A stretch of DNA of 64,000 nucleotides from Fredinandcohnia onubensis (GTDB lineage Bacteria; Bacillota; Bacilli; Bacillales; Bacillaceae_L), in NCBI RefSeq assembly GCF_031181385.1, contig NZ_JAPSKV010000014.1, positions 1-64,000 on the forward strand, given 5' to 3'. Position 1 is the first letter of the stretch; each line of letters opens with the position of its first letter. Positions 9,476 to 18,230 of the stretch are shown here, one piece after another. The notes below the pieces were generated by a model. That model searched no databases. It saw only the letters and a list, made by a program, of their open reading frames with translations, and was not told the origin of the DNA. Made by a program: the position numbers and the translations under genes.

Positions 9476-9701
9476 CTTTCATACCCTCTCATTGACTACT
9501 TATATATTGTTTCTAGAAAATTGGTAAAAATCCTCTTTTTAATAAATAGGGCAAAAGACTCATTTTTTCAGACCCGCACGTTGTAGGTCACAATGACGTT
9601 GCCACAGTGAGTGGCTTTCTGTCTTTTATTTAATTCATTAAAATCCTATGCTCAGTTCTAATTTATATGTAAAAACATGTTCAAATACACAATAAGTACT
9701 A

Positions 9702-9728
9702 TAAAAAAAAACGGTCCAGATAGGACCG
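9702..9728 (-). terminator. Terminator of the PTS IIA gene
   Basis: On the minus strand CGGTCC pairs with GGACCG around a 5-nt loop and is followed by a run of about nine T. Confidence 0.85.
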
Positions 9729-9733
9729 CAAGC

Positions 9734-10231
9734 TTACTTTTTCTTCACTTTTGCAAGCTCTGTTGAACCCGCTGTTGCCTGGCCACTTCCAATTATCTCA
9801 AACGTTTCAACTGCATCAAAATTAGTGATGACAACTGGTGTAATTGTACTCGCTGCCTTCTCTCTTATTAAATCTAAATCAAAGGTTACGAGATCGGTTC
9901 CAACCTCAACTTTATCCCCTTCTTTTACATGTGTAGTGAAGCCCTCACCCTTCATGTTCACTGTTTCAAGGCCTATATGTATAAGAAGTTCTAAACCTAT
10001 TTCAGTCTTAATTCCAATTGCGTGTTTAGTCGGGAAGACCTGAATAATTTCACCTTTCACAGGCGAAACAATTTTCCCTTCAGACGGATCAATCGCAAGG
10101 CCATCGCCCATCATTTTTTGAGAAAAGACAGGATCTGGTACCTCTTCTAGGGCAAGAATTTTTCCATTTGCAGGAGCCACTAAAACTTCCTCAGTTTTTT
10201 TATCTTTACTTCCAAATAATTTTTTAAACAT
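9734..10231 (-). CDS. crr: PTS glucose-type IIA component (Crr)
   Basis: A 165-residue soluble phosphocarrier. His70 (PTKHAIGIK) and His85 (LLIHIGLETV) are the paired active-site histidines, His85 being the phosphoryl acceptor from HPr. GDGLAIDP and GEGFTTHVKEGDKV are family landmarks. It stands alone, with no IIB or IIC gene beside it, so it probably serves one or more unlinked permeases and carbon-source signalling. A terminator follows directly. Confidence 0.95.
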   Translation of the reverse strand: MFKKLFGSKDKKTEEVLVAPANGKILALEEVPDPVFSQKMMGDGLAIDPSEGKIVSPVKGEIIQVFPTKHAIGIKTEIGLELLIHIGLETVNMKGEGFTTHVKEGDKVEVGTDLVTFDLDLIREKAASTITPVVITNFDAVETFEIIGSGQATAGSTELAKVKKK

Positions 10232-10333
10232 AATGAGCCTCCAATATTAAAGATATGTTTAGTTGTATCATACCCATATTAAGAAAAAAAGAATTATGAT
10301 TGGGTTAAATAGCATATTTCATTTTGTCAAAAT

Positions 10334-11703
10334 ATGTTCGAGTACGCAAGTAATATAGAAGGATTATCGGTGAATATGTCGAATTTCTATCAAAAGACAT
10401 TATTCGAAAAATTAAATAATCAAGAGGGGGTGTCACAAAAGTTGTTAGAGCATATTGGACATGTTCTTTACCATGTACTTATTGTTATTTTTCCTATTCT
10501 TATATATTATTTACTTACTATTCAGGATAATCATTCTTCACCAAAGATCCACTCAAACAAACTGCTTGGAATGATTATCATTATGCTTCTATTAACCATC
10601 ACTTTCCCTGTAACATACGCGAATGGATTTGCTTATGATTTTAGGATTATCCCTATTTTTGTTACATTTCTCTATACTGGATTTTTCCAGGGAATTGCAG
10701 TTATTTTGTTTATGCTAGGCTATTTACTTCTACTCGGAGATACTAAGGTTATCTTTTCGATTGTCAATTATGCCATTATTGTAATCATATTTTATTTTCT
10801 TTTAAAAAAGTATCATTCCCTTCTATTAAATAAGAAGCTATAGTTCTCTCAATCATTTATAGTTTTATCGTTATTACGAGAGCGATTGTCTTAGTAAAGT
10901 ATAATCAAATTGATCAACTACTAGTTATGATCCTTTTTTCAATAGTTACGTGGATTACCCTCTTACTAGTAGTTCTAATTATTGAAAACTTAAAGCAACA
11001 AATCCTCTTACAACGGGAACTAAGACGTTCTGAAAAAATGAATGTGGTTAGTCAACTAGCAGCCTCCGTTGCCCATGAGGTTCGTAATCCACTAACTACG
11101 GTAAATGGGTTTTTACAGTTAATTATTCGGGATGATAATATTACTGATAAACAGCGAAATTATATCGACATTACTCTTTCTGAATTAAATCGTGCACAAT
11201 CGATCATTAATGATTATTTATCACTCGCTAAGCCAAATAATAGTAATACTCAATTGGTAAACATCAGCGAGGAACTATCAAAAACGGTTGAACTTATGAC
11301 ATCCTATACAAATATTCAAAGCATTGAGGTTGAAACCTACATTGAAGACTCGCTTTACATTAACGGGAATAAGGATGAAATCAAACAAGTCTTGATAAAT
11401 ATTATTAAAAATGCAATAGAAGCAATTGGAAATGACGGCTTATTGCAAATAGATGCCTTTGCAAAAGACCAAGACATTTTTGTAAAAATCACCGACAATG
11501 GTCCCGGTATGACAAAAGAACAGCTTTCAAAAATCGGTACACCTTTTTATTCAACAAAAGATAAAGGAACCGGCGTAGGGCTTACCATTTGTTTCCAAAT
11601 TATTGAGCAATTAAAAGGGTCAATTGATGTTGAAAGTACGGTTGGGAAAGGTACCTCTTTTCTAATCAAGTTACCAACATCCAAAAATCCTCCTACATTA
11701 TAA
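10334..11703 (+). pseudogene. KinB-like sensor histidine kinase broken by a frameshift
   Basis: Two reading frames together encode one kinase. Frame 1 (10334-10843) gives the N-terminal membrane sensor of the 5TM-LYT type, with about five helices. The kinase frame is open from 10834 (its first ATG is at 10927) to 11703 and continues with two more helices, then the H-box VAHEVRNPLTTVNG, N-box NIIKNAIEAI, and G-boxes DNGPGM and GTGVGL. The switch lies at about 10834-10843, where the frame-1 product runs into TAG. A one-base indel explains it. KinB-type kinases feed the sporulation phosphorelay. The start is uncertain: 10334 lacks a ribosome site and 10376 is an alternative. It could be a true lesion or a base-call error. 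Confidence 0.8.
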
Positions 11704-11720
11704 AAAATGAGGTGATCACA

Positions 11721-12398
11721 ATGTGCGGTCGATTTACTCTTTTTGCAGAGTACGATGAAATTCTTAATCGTTTTGATATTGAAGCTGCAATTGAACAAGA
11801 TTTATATTTACCAAGCTATAACATTGCCCCTTCCCATTCGGTCCTTTCAGTAATTAATGACGGTACACAAAATCGTTTAGGATATTTACGCTGGGGATTC
11901 GTACCTTCATGGGCAAAGGATGAAAAAGTCGGATATAAAATGATCAATGCACGTGCTGAAACATTGGCTGAAAAACCAAGCTTCAGAAATGCCTTCAAAC
12001 ATAGACGCTGTCTGATTATTGCGGATAGCTTTTATGAATGGAAAAAAGGACCCAACAAAACAAAAACACCGATACGAATAAAATTAAAATCGCATAATCT
12101 ATTCGCAATGGCGGGAATCTGGGAACGTTGGAAATCCCTGGAAGGGAATACCTTATTTTCTTGTTCAATTATTACCACAACCCCAAATGTACTAATGAAG
12201 GATATTCACGACCGTATGCCAGTTATTTTAAATAAGGAGGACGAACAAGCATGGCTTGACCCTTCTATTAATGATGTATCAAAGGTTTCACATCTACTTA
12301 AACCATTGGAAGATGACAACATGGAGGCATATGAGGTTTCTTCATTAGTAAACTCGCCTCGCAATAACTCACCAAATTTAATTCAAAAAATATGTTAA
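11721..12398 (+). CDS. SOS response-associated peptidase / abasic-site DNA crosslinker (YedK/HMCES family)
   Basis: A 225-residue SRAP-domain protein. The ATG at 11721 (GAGGTGATCACA upstream) puts the catalytic Cys at position 2 (MCGRF) after Met removal, which the family requires; an ATG at 11712 would add three residues before it. Other active-site features are present: SYNIAPSH, MINARAE, DSFYEWKK with the conserved Glu, and HDRMPVIL with the conserved His. Known family role: covalent capture of abasic sites in single-stranded DNA through a thiazolidine link. Confidence 0.93.
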   Translation: MCGRFTLFAEYDEILNRFDIEAAIEQDLYLPSYNIAPSHSVLSVINDGTQNRLGYLRWGFVPSWAKDEKVGYKMINARAETLAEKPSFRNAFKHRRCLIIADSFYEWKKGPNKTKTPIRIKLKSHNLFAMAGIWERWKSLEGNTLFSCSIITTTPNVLMKDIHDRMPVILNKEDEQAWLDPSINDVSKVSHLLKPLEDDNMEAYEVSSLVNSPRNNSPNLIQKIC

Positions 12399-12404
12399 AA
12401 ATCA

Positions 12405-12436
12405 AAACCACCAGTGTGAACTGGTGGTTTGTTCTT
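12405..12436 (+). terminator. Terminator of the YedK-like gene
   Basis: AAACCACCAG pairs perfectly with CTGGTGGTTT around a 6-nt loop; the tail GTTCTT is only weakly T-rich. Confidence 0.7.
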
Positions 12437-12925
12437 CGGCTGAAAGTCTCAACATAGAAACCTCGACACCAAAATTTGCGATTACCATATTTGTATTTTA
12501 AATTTGCATGTCGATCGAATATCATTAAGCTACTTTTTCCTTTTAAATATCCCATAAATTAAGATACACTCAACTTTGGTGGGATGCTCACTAACATATG
12601 AAAATGATCTCGACATGCATTTGCTTCGTGAATAGTGACACCTTTTCTTTCACCTAGTTCTCTAAGTATTTTCCCTATACTTTGTTTGTATTTTCCATAG
12701 ATAATTTGTCTTCTGTACTTTGGAGCAAACACTATGTGATACTTACATTTCCATGTTTGAATGTGCTAAACTGTTCTTGTCCTGCATTTGGACATGCCTC
12801 CTTCGTATATTGGATGTAGTGGTCGGGAAACTAACTATATCTTATCACGAAGTGAGGCTTTTTTTGATACCTCGCTATAAGCTCTCTAGAACCCCCGGCA
12901 TAGCCAGGGGTTTTCAAAAGATACA
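12436..12925 (-). mobile_element. Decayed IS200-type insertion sequence (IS200/IS605 family)
   Basis: The minus strand holds a relic of a Y1 (HUH) transposase starting at ATG 12795 with AAGGAGG upstream. Recognisable parts are CKYHIVFAPKYRRQIIYG, the HUH motif DHFHMLVSIPP, and FMGYLKGKSSLMIFDRHAN. The gene is dead: two compensating frameshifts near its start, a TAA inside the usual SVSSFMG motif, and loss of the C-terminus after FYVE. At 12890-12915 a hairpin (ACCCCTGGC/GCCGGGGGT) matches the left-end hairpin of IS200 elements. The right end runs into the YedK gene terminator. Confidence 0.85.
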
Positions 12926-12935
12926 ATAAAAAAAT

Positions 12936-12968
12936 CGACTGATGTCCAATTGGAATCAGTCGTTTTTT
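12936..12968 (+). terminator. Terminator-like hairpin
   Basis: CGACTGAT pairs with ATCAGTCG around an 11-nt loop, with A-run before and six T after, so it can work in both directions. No gene reads directly into it except the IS200 relic. The stretch 12969-13152 holds nothing else I can support. Confidence 0.65.
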
Positions 12969-13152
12969 ACGGTGCAGACGCCTTGGTTTTCATTCATAAA
13001 TACCCTGTATTTGGAGATAGGCATAATGTTTACCATTATTAGATTGGAGTAAATGTAAATGAATTTCATCATCAGATGGAACAGTCTTTTTGGATGAGAT
13101 TTAGGGACTAGGATTTATTGAAAATGATTAAAGTGTCAACTTCAATCACAAA

Positions 13153-13515
13153 CTATCTAATTCTTATTATTGGTAGGATATTTACTACTGATCCCATCTC
13201 ATCTTTTGCAGTCACTGAGTAAAGTATTTTCGGTTGTTTTCCACCTTGGTTTCCTTCCATTCCGATTGAAAATCTCGAAAGGTTAGCAACATTAAAATCA
13301 AAAGACGCAATTTCTTGTTCATCTAATTCGCGATATTCCCTGACAACCTCGGTTTTTGTACCGTTTAATTGATAGAGTGTGATTGTAAACTTTGCTTTTT
13401 TCTTATCATCGTTATTCATAGCGATAACTGTTACAGTAGAATAAAGTGGTTCAGAAGCATACATACTGCCACCCTCATTCAAAACAGGTCCGGTTGAATA
13501 CCAAAATTTACCCAT
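13153..13515 (-). CDS. Hypothetical beta-rich protein
   Basis: 120 residues, with an excellent start (AAAGGAGGGCGAATAA before ATG at 13515). No signal peptide or membrane segment. The pattern of short alternating hydrophobic strands (YSTVTVIAMN, AKFTITLYQL, ILYSVTA) suggests an all-beta, Ig-like or jelly-roll fold, as in several spore-coat or exosporium-associated proteins. I do not recognise the family. It is transcribed convergently toward the IS relic and sits next to the glycan region. Confidence 0.6.
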   Translation of the reverse strand: MGKFWYSTGPVLNEGGSMYASEPLYSTVTVIAMNNDDKKKAKFTITLYQLNGTKTEVVREYRELDEQEIASFDFNVANLSRFSIGMEGNQGGKQPKILYSVTAKDEMGSVVNILPIIRIR

Positions 13516-13644
13516 TTATTCGCCCTCCTTTTTATAAAAATTACTTTATCCTGATGCTTAAAGATAAAGCTTTACTATATCTGTATATGCTTGAACAACT
13601 TTATTGTATAGACAGATTTACCAATCTATATTCATCAAATTTAC

Positions 13645-14715
13645 TTAAGTAATATCTATATTTTCGAGCATTTCCATAAAATGTTCCCCATATAGTGACG
13701 GGCTAAATGATAGCTTAATTAGATTATTTGCACCCGTAATAATCTTTTCTCTTAAATCAAGATTATTAATAAGTTCTTTTGCTTCGTTCAGAAATTCAAA
13801 AATATTACCTTGATGATAAAGTTTACCTGTCACATTGTGTATCACAAAACTCTCAACACCACCAGACCTTGTTGTTAAGACAGGGCATTGACAGCACATT
13901 GCCTCAATCACGGAATATCCAAACCCCTCAAGTTTAGAAGTTGAACATACAAATCCACCTGATTTGGCAATCATTGAATAATATTTTGCCATATCCTCAC
14001 GGCTGATATTTTCATAGACTATAAGATTTTCGGTCAAGTTAAACTTTTGTACCCATGCAGTAAATTTCTTTCGTTCCTTTTTTGATATAACGGTTGGATC
14101 ATGAAAAAACCACAGTTGAATATTTGGGTACATTTCACGTAGAGAAGCTCCTAATTTTATAAACTCTACCCAATTTTTATTTTGATCCAAGCGTCCAACC
14201 CACCCAACAATCAGTTTTTTTGATAATGGGACGTCTACATAAGTGAAGATATTTGTATCGATACAGTTATTGAAGCTAAATTTTTTTGTTTGAGGAAAAT
14301 GTTTTTTCATTAACTCATTCAGATATGAGGTATTGGGATAGAGGATGGCATTTGCATATTGCGTTACAAATGATTCTGCTTTTTCTAACCAACTTACTGT
14401 TGCCTGATACGTTCCTAAACCTTGAATTTCGTAGATGATCTTACCATAATAGCCAAGTCTATTGAGTCTCTCCAGAAACAAATAGTCGGTACACACAATT
14501 ACCGCCTTGTATTTGTGTTCTTTAATTAATTCTTCAATTTCTTCATCTGTTCTCATAATAAAGTTGTGCGGATTACAGGAGAACTCGAGATTATTTGGTT
14601 TCCTAAAATATAAAAAGTGACATTCTATCCCTTTTCTACTTAATGCTAAATTCCTCTCATGATTAAGTGTTACCATCCCACCACTGGCAGTTGAAAAAAC
14701 AAATAATAATTTCAT
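13645..14715 (-). CDS. Glycosyltransferase family 4 (GT-B fold)
   Basis: 356 residues. The N-terminal Rossmann half starts MKLLFVFSTASGGMVTLNHERN. The C-terminal donor-binding half has VGWVGRLDQNKNW and the E-x7-E motif region KLEGFGYSVIEAMCCQCPVLTT typical of GT4 retaining enzymes. The donor and acceptor sugars cannot be read from the sequence. It is transcribed divergently from the UDP-sugar operon. The sequence upstream of its start shows CATAATATA, a sigma-K type -10. Confidence 0.85.
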   Translation of the reverse strand: MKLLFVFSTASGGMVTLNHERNLALSRKGIECHFLYFRKPNNLEFSCNPHNFIMRTDEEIEELIKEHKYKAVIVCTDYLFLERLNRLGYYGKIIYEIQGLGTYQATVSWLEKAESFVTQYANAILYPNTSYLNELMKKHFPQTKKFSFNNCIDTNIFTYVDVPLSKKLIVGWVGRLDQNKNWVEFIKLGASLREMYPNIQLWFFHDPTVISKKERKKFTAWVQKFNLTENLIVYENISREDMAKYYSMIAKSGGFVCSTSKLEGFGYSVIEAMCCQCPVLTTRSGGVESFVIHNVTGKLYHQGNIFEFLNEAKELINNLDLREKIITGANNLIKLSFSPSLYGEHFMEMLENIDIT

Positions 14716-14745
14716 CTAATCCTCCCTTTTATAGTAATACTTTCT

Positions 14746-14770
14746 TATATTATGAAATGAAAACATTAGT
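14746..14770 (-). promoter_or_regulatory. Sigma-K-like promoter of the GT4 gene
   Basis: On the minus strand AC is followed after 14 nt by CATAATATA, matching CATANNNTA. The spacing is short by one or two bases, so it is a weaker match than the neighbours. Confidence 0.4.
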
Positions 14771-14871
14771 TGCTTAGATACTCATGATTATTCTTAAGCG
14801 AACTATGTACTTTTAAAAAAATGTATCCTTTCGTAATAAATTACTACTTTAGAAGCAGTACAAGCACCTAT

Positions 14872-14899
14872 ACGCTTTTTTCAAAGTGTTCATAAGATA
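14872..14899 (+). promoter_or_regulatory. Sigma-K-like promoter of the UDP-sugar operon
   Basis: AC at 14872 is followed after 17 nt by CATAAGATA (14891-14899), a full match to the sigma-K consensus. It lies 35 bp upstream of the TTG start of the dehydrogenase. Confidence 0.6.
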
Positions 14900-14933
14900 A
14901 TCTTGTTACTAATAAATAAAGGAGGATGTTGAT

Positions 14934-16241
14934 TTGCTAAATAAAGACAAACGTGATTTGGAAGAAGGTGCAAGAGCAACAGTAGGGATAATTGGTCTTG
15001 GATTTGTTGGTTTACCACTGTCACTTCTTTTTGCTGAAAAAGGTTTTAAGGTTATAGGCATAGATAATGATAAAACAAAAATTGAAAAATTAAATAATGG
15101 TAAAAGCTATCTTCCGGATATTAAGGATCAAGAACTTCTAGAAGTAATAACTGCAGGTAAATTAATGGGAACTAGTGATTACGATATCATAAAAACACTT
15201 GATGTTATTATTGTCTGTGTCCCGACACCATTAAGCAGTTATAAAACTCCCGATCTAAGCTATCTTGTAACGGTCGGAAAAGAATTAGCGCCTAGAATTA
15301 AAAAAGGACAGCTTATCATATTAGAAAGTTCAACATTTCCAGGCACGACGCAAGAAGTATTTCAACCGATACTTGAGAAAAGTGGATTGAAGGCTGGAAA
15401 GGATTTTTATCTTGCTTATTCACCTGAAAGAATTGATCCTGGAAACAAGCAGTATAAAGTCACTGAAATCTCAAAAATAGTAAGTGGCGTTAGTGATAAT
15501 TGTCTTCAAAAAATAGGTGAATTATATAAAAAAGTTTTTCAGAAAATTGTCCCTGTTTCTTCTACTCAAGTAGCTGAATTTACAAAACTTCTTGAAAATG
15601 CTTATAGATTTATCAATATTTCATTTATAAATGAACTTGCTATCTTAAGCGATGCTATGGAAATCGACTTATGGGAAGCGATTGAAGCTGCAAACACGAA
15701 GCCATATGGATTCACTCCATTCTACCCAGGGCCGGGAATTGGCGGACATTGCATACCAGTAGATCCCTTATATCTTGCTTGGAAATCTAACCAGTGCGGG
15801 TTTGATAATAAGATGATTCAATTATCAGATGAAATTAACGACCTAACTATTGATTACATTGTTCAAAAAATTGTAAAGGTATTGTTTGATAATAATGGAA
15901 AAAAGGTTTTGATTTATGGTGTAACTTATAAAAAGGATATAAATGACATCCGGGAATCTCCAGCAATTAAAATTTTTCAATTACTACAGCAAGTAGGAAT
16001 TGAGGTTTCTTATCATGATCCGTTTGTTCCTGAAATGAAAATAGGTGAGCACAAATATACGAGTACTCCCCTAACTGAAACTACGTTACAGCAAAGTGAT
16101 TGTGTATTGATCTTAACGGATCACTCTACTATCCCGATCAATAAAATACTCGATCATGGACGCCTTGTTTACGATGCTAGAAATGTAACAAGTGGCATTA
16201 AGAGCAAGGCAAAAATCATACGATTCGGAGGAGGAAAATGA
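14934..16241 (+). CDS. UDP-N-acetylglucosamine/mannosamine 6-dehydrogenase (WbpA/TviB-like)
   Basis: 435 residues, NAD-dependent, converting a UDP-sugar to a UDP-uronic acid in two steps. The Rossmann motif GIIGLGFVGLPLSLLFAEKGF opens the protein, followed by ESSTFPGTT and YSPERIDPG. The catalytic Cys is at about residue 273 in GIGGHCIPVDP. The C-terminal substrate domain has YGVTYKKDINDIRESPA. The form of these motifs is closer to the WbpA/WbpO group than to UDP-glucose dehydrogenases. It starts with TTG, 8 nt after AGGAGG. It overlaps the next gene by ATGA. Confidence 0.88.
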   Translation: MLNKDKRDLEEGARATVGIIGLGFVGLPLSLLFAEKGFKVIGIDNDKTKIEKLNNGKSYLPDIKDQELLEVITAGKLMGTSDYDIIKTLDVIIVCVPTPLSSYKTPDLSYLVTVGKELAPRIKKGQLIILESSTFPGTTQEVFQPILEKSGLKAGKDFYLAYSPERIDPGNKQYKVTEISKIVSGVSDNCLQKIGELYKKVFQKIVPVSSTQVAEFTKLLENAYRFINISFINELAILSDAMEIDLWEAIEAANTKPYGFTPFYPGPGIGGHCIPVDPLYLAWKSNQCGFDNKMIQLSDEINDLTIDYIVQKIVKVLFDNNGKKVLIYGVTYKKDINDIRESPAIKIFQLLQQVGIEVSYHDPFVPEMKIGEHKYTSTPLTETTLQQSDCVLILTDHSTIPINKILDHGRLVYDARNVTSGIKSKAKIIRFGGGK

Positions 16242-17221
16242 TGAAAATATTAGTAACAGGTGGTGCTGGCTTTATTGGCTCGCATCTGGTTGAGAGACTA
16301 CTAGAGAAAGGACATGATGTCACCTGTTTAGATGATTTATCAACAGGAATGAAATCTTTTCTTAGTCACGTTATGAATCATCCAAAATTTAAATTCGTGA
16401 ATGGCTCCGGTTTGGATCGCAGTTTGTTAAAAGAGTTAATAGAGAATTGTGAAACAGTTTTTCATTTAGCTGCAGTATTGGGCGTTAAGAATACTGTGGA
16501 AAATCCTTTGAAAGTAATTGAAGGTAATATTGATGTCACTCGCAATATATTAGAATTAGCGTTCCCTAGAATGGTAAAAGTGATATTCTCATCTACATCT
16601 GAAGTGTATGGAAAGAATGAATTACTTCCTTTCAGCGAAGAATCTAGTAGGGTTCTGGGTCCAACAACGACACATCGCTGGTGTTATGCAACCGCAAAGG
16701 CATTAGATGAACATATGTGCTTTGCTTATGCAGAAAAAGGATTGCCTGTCACAGTAGTACGCTATTTTAATTCTTATGGCCCGCGTGCAACATCTACACA
16801 ATATGGAGGAGTTGTTCCAAAATTTATACGGGCTGCATTAAAAGGAGAGCCAATTACAGTTTATGGAGATGGAAGACAAACGAGATGCTTTACGTATATT
16901 GATGATACTGTAAAAGGAACTTTGTTAAGCATGGATGCGAAATTTAATAATCAAGTATTTAATATCGGTTCCAATCAGTTAATTTCGATTAATGAATTGG
17001 CCGAAAAAGTGAAAGAACTGACCCAATCAAGCTCCCCAATTGTCCATATTTCTTATGATCAAGCATATGGAACAGGATATGAAGATACTCTCAATCGAAC
17101 ACCTGATTTAACGAAGGCTAGAAAACTATTAGGATATGTACCCACTGTTTCATTTGATGAGGGATTAGTAAGAACAATTGATTGGTTCAAAAAAGAATAC
17201 AAATGGGGGAAAATAAATTAA
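16238..17221 (+). CDS. NAD-dependent sugar-nucleotide epimerase/dehydratase (extended SDR)
   Basis: 327 residues. The NAD-binding motif TGGAGFIGSH is at residues 8-17. The catalytic set is a Ser/Thr stretch (SSTSEVYG) and YATAK with the Tyr-Lys pair. RYFNSYGPRA and TYIDDTVKG are substrate-site landmarks. The sequence looks closest to UDP-glucuronate decarboxylase and WbpP/GalE-like enzymes; the exact reaction is open. It overlaps the upstream dehydrogenase by 4 bp and is followed 1 bp later by another SDR gene, so the three form one operon. Confidence 0.85.
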   Translation: MMKILVTGGAGFIGSHLVERLLEKGHDVTCLDDLSTGMKSFLSHVMNHPKFKFVNGSGLDRSLLKELIENCETVFHLAAVLGVKNTVENPLKVIEGNIDVTRNILELAFPRMVKVIFSSTSEVYGKNELLPFSEESSRVLGPTTTHRWCYATAKALDEHMCFAYAEKGLPVTVVRYFNSYGPRATSTQYGGVVPKFIRAALKGEPITVYGDGRQTRCFTYIDDTVKGTLLSMDAKFNNQVFNIGSNQLISINELAEKVKELTQSSSPIVHISYDQAYGTGYEDTLNRTPDLTKARKLLGYVPTVSFDEGLVRTIDWFKKEYKWGKIN

Positions 17222-17222
17222 T

Positions 17223-18134
17223 ATGAAAGTGCTTGTAACAGGCGGAGCAGGCTTCATAGGATCACATATTGTGGATCTTTTAGTAGAGCAAGGCTATGAA
17301 GTGATTGTTGTTGATAATTTAAGTACCGGTCATTTGACTAATCTAACTCCAAACGCCAGATTTTATAAGGCTGACATTCGTACAAGTAAACTAGATGATA
17401 TATTCCAGCAAGAAAAACCGGCTTACGTTATACATCAAGCTGCACAAGTAGATGTTAGCAAATCAATTCTTGACCCTTCAAAGGATGCTGAAATTAATAT
17501 ACTAGGCACCGTCCGATTGTTGTCATGTTGTGTTAAATATAATGTACAAAAGATTATTTATGCCTCTTCATGTGCAGTGTATGGAGAAACAGATGATTGC
17601 AGTATAACTGAGTCATTCCCCATCAAACCATTATCATTCTATGGCCTCTCTAAATATATCCCGGAAGTATATATAAAACTTTTTCACGAACTGCACCGTC
17701 TTCCGTATACGATTTTAAGATACGCGAATGTTTATGGACCTAGACAATCACCAAAAGGTGAAGGAGGAGTCATATCAATCTTTTTCAAAAAACTAATATC
17801 GAGAGAATCTCCATCCATTTACGGGAATGGAGAGCAGACAAGGGATTTTGTGTTTGTAAAGGATGTAGCAAAGGCTAATGTCCTTTCACTTCACAAAGGA
17901 TCGAATGAAATATTGAATATAGGCAGTAATGAAAAAATCAGTATTAATCAACTTTATCAGATGATTACCTCGATAACACCAAATTCTCCTCCTATTTATC
18001 ACTCTCCGAGAAAAGGAGATATTCTATATAGCAGATTGGATAACGAAAAAGCAAAGCGTGTTTTAGGTTGGGAACCCTCAAAGCCATTATTAGAAGGATT
18101 AAAAGAAAGTTATGAATTTTATTTAGATCATTAA
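17223..18134 (+). CDS. UDP-glucose/N-acetylglucosamine 4-epimerase-like protein (GalE family)
   Basis: 303 residues. TGGAGFIGSH at 6-15, YASSCAVYGE with the catalytic Ser, then YGLSKY with the Tyr-x3-Lys pair, and RYANVYGPRQ. The length is that of short bacterial GalE-like enzymes. With the preceding dehydrogenase and SDR it probably turns UDP-GlcNAc(A) into UDP-GalNAc(A) or a relative. It is the last gene of the operon, and a terminator follows 17 bp on. Confidence 0.87.
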   Translation: MKVLVTGGAGFIGSHIVDLLVEQGYEVIVVDNLSTGHLTNLTPNARFYKADIRTSKLDDIFQQEKPAYVIHQAAQVDVSKSILDPSKDAEINILGTVRLLSCCVKYNVQKIIYASSCAVYGETDDCSITESFPIKPLSFYGLSKYIPEVYIKLFHELHRLPYTILRYANVYGPRQSPKGEGGVISIFFKKLISRESPSIYGNGEQTRDFVFVKDVAKANVLSLHKGSNEILNIGSNEKISINQLYQMITSITPNSPPIYHSPRKGDILYSRLDNEKAKRVLGWEPSKPLLEGLKESYEFYLDH

Positions 18135-18151
18135 AAAAGTTCAAAAAAAGT

Positions 18152-18190
18152 AGGCTGTTGACATAATAGTTCAACAGCCTTTTATTTTTA
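18152..18190 (+). terminator. Terminator of the UDP-sugar operon
   Basis: AGGCTGTTGA pairs perfectly with TCAACAGCCT around a 9-nt loop, followed by TTTATTTTTATT. Confidence 0.9.
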
Positions 18191-18230
18191 TTCACAATAG
18201 TTTCAAATTCTTAAGGTTTAATTCTACCAG

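Noticed and set aside
12720-12929. Plus-strand frame of 69 codons
   Set aside because: It is the antisense of the IS200 relic and includes the end hairpin; no ribosome site.
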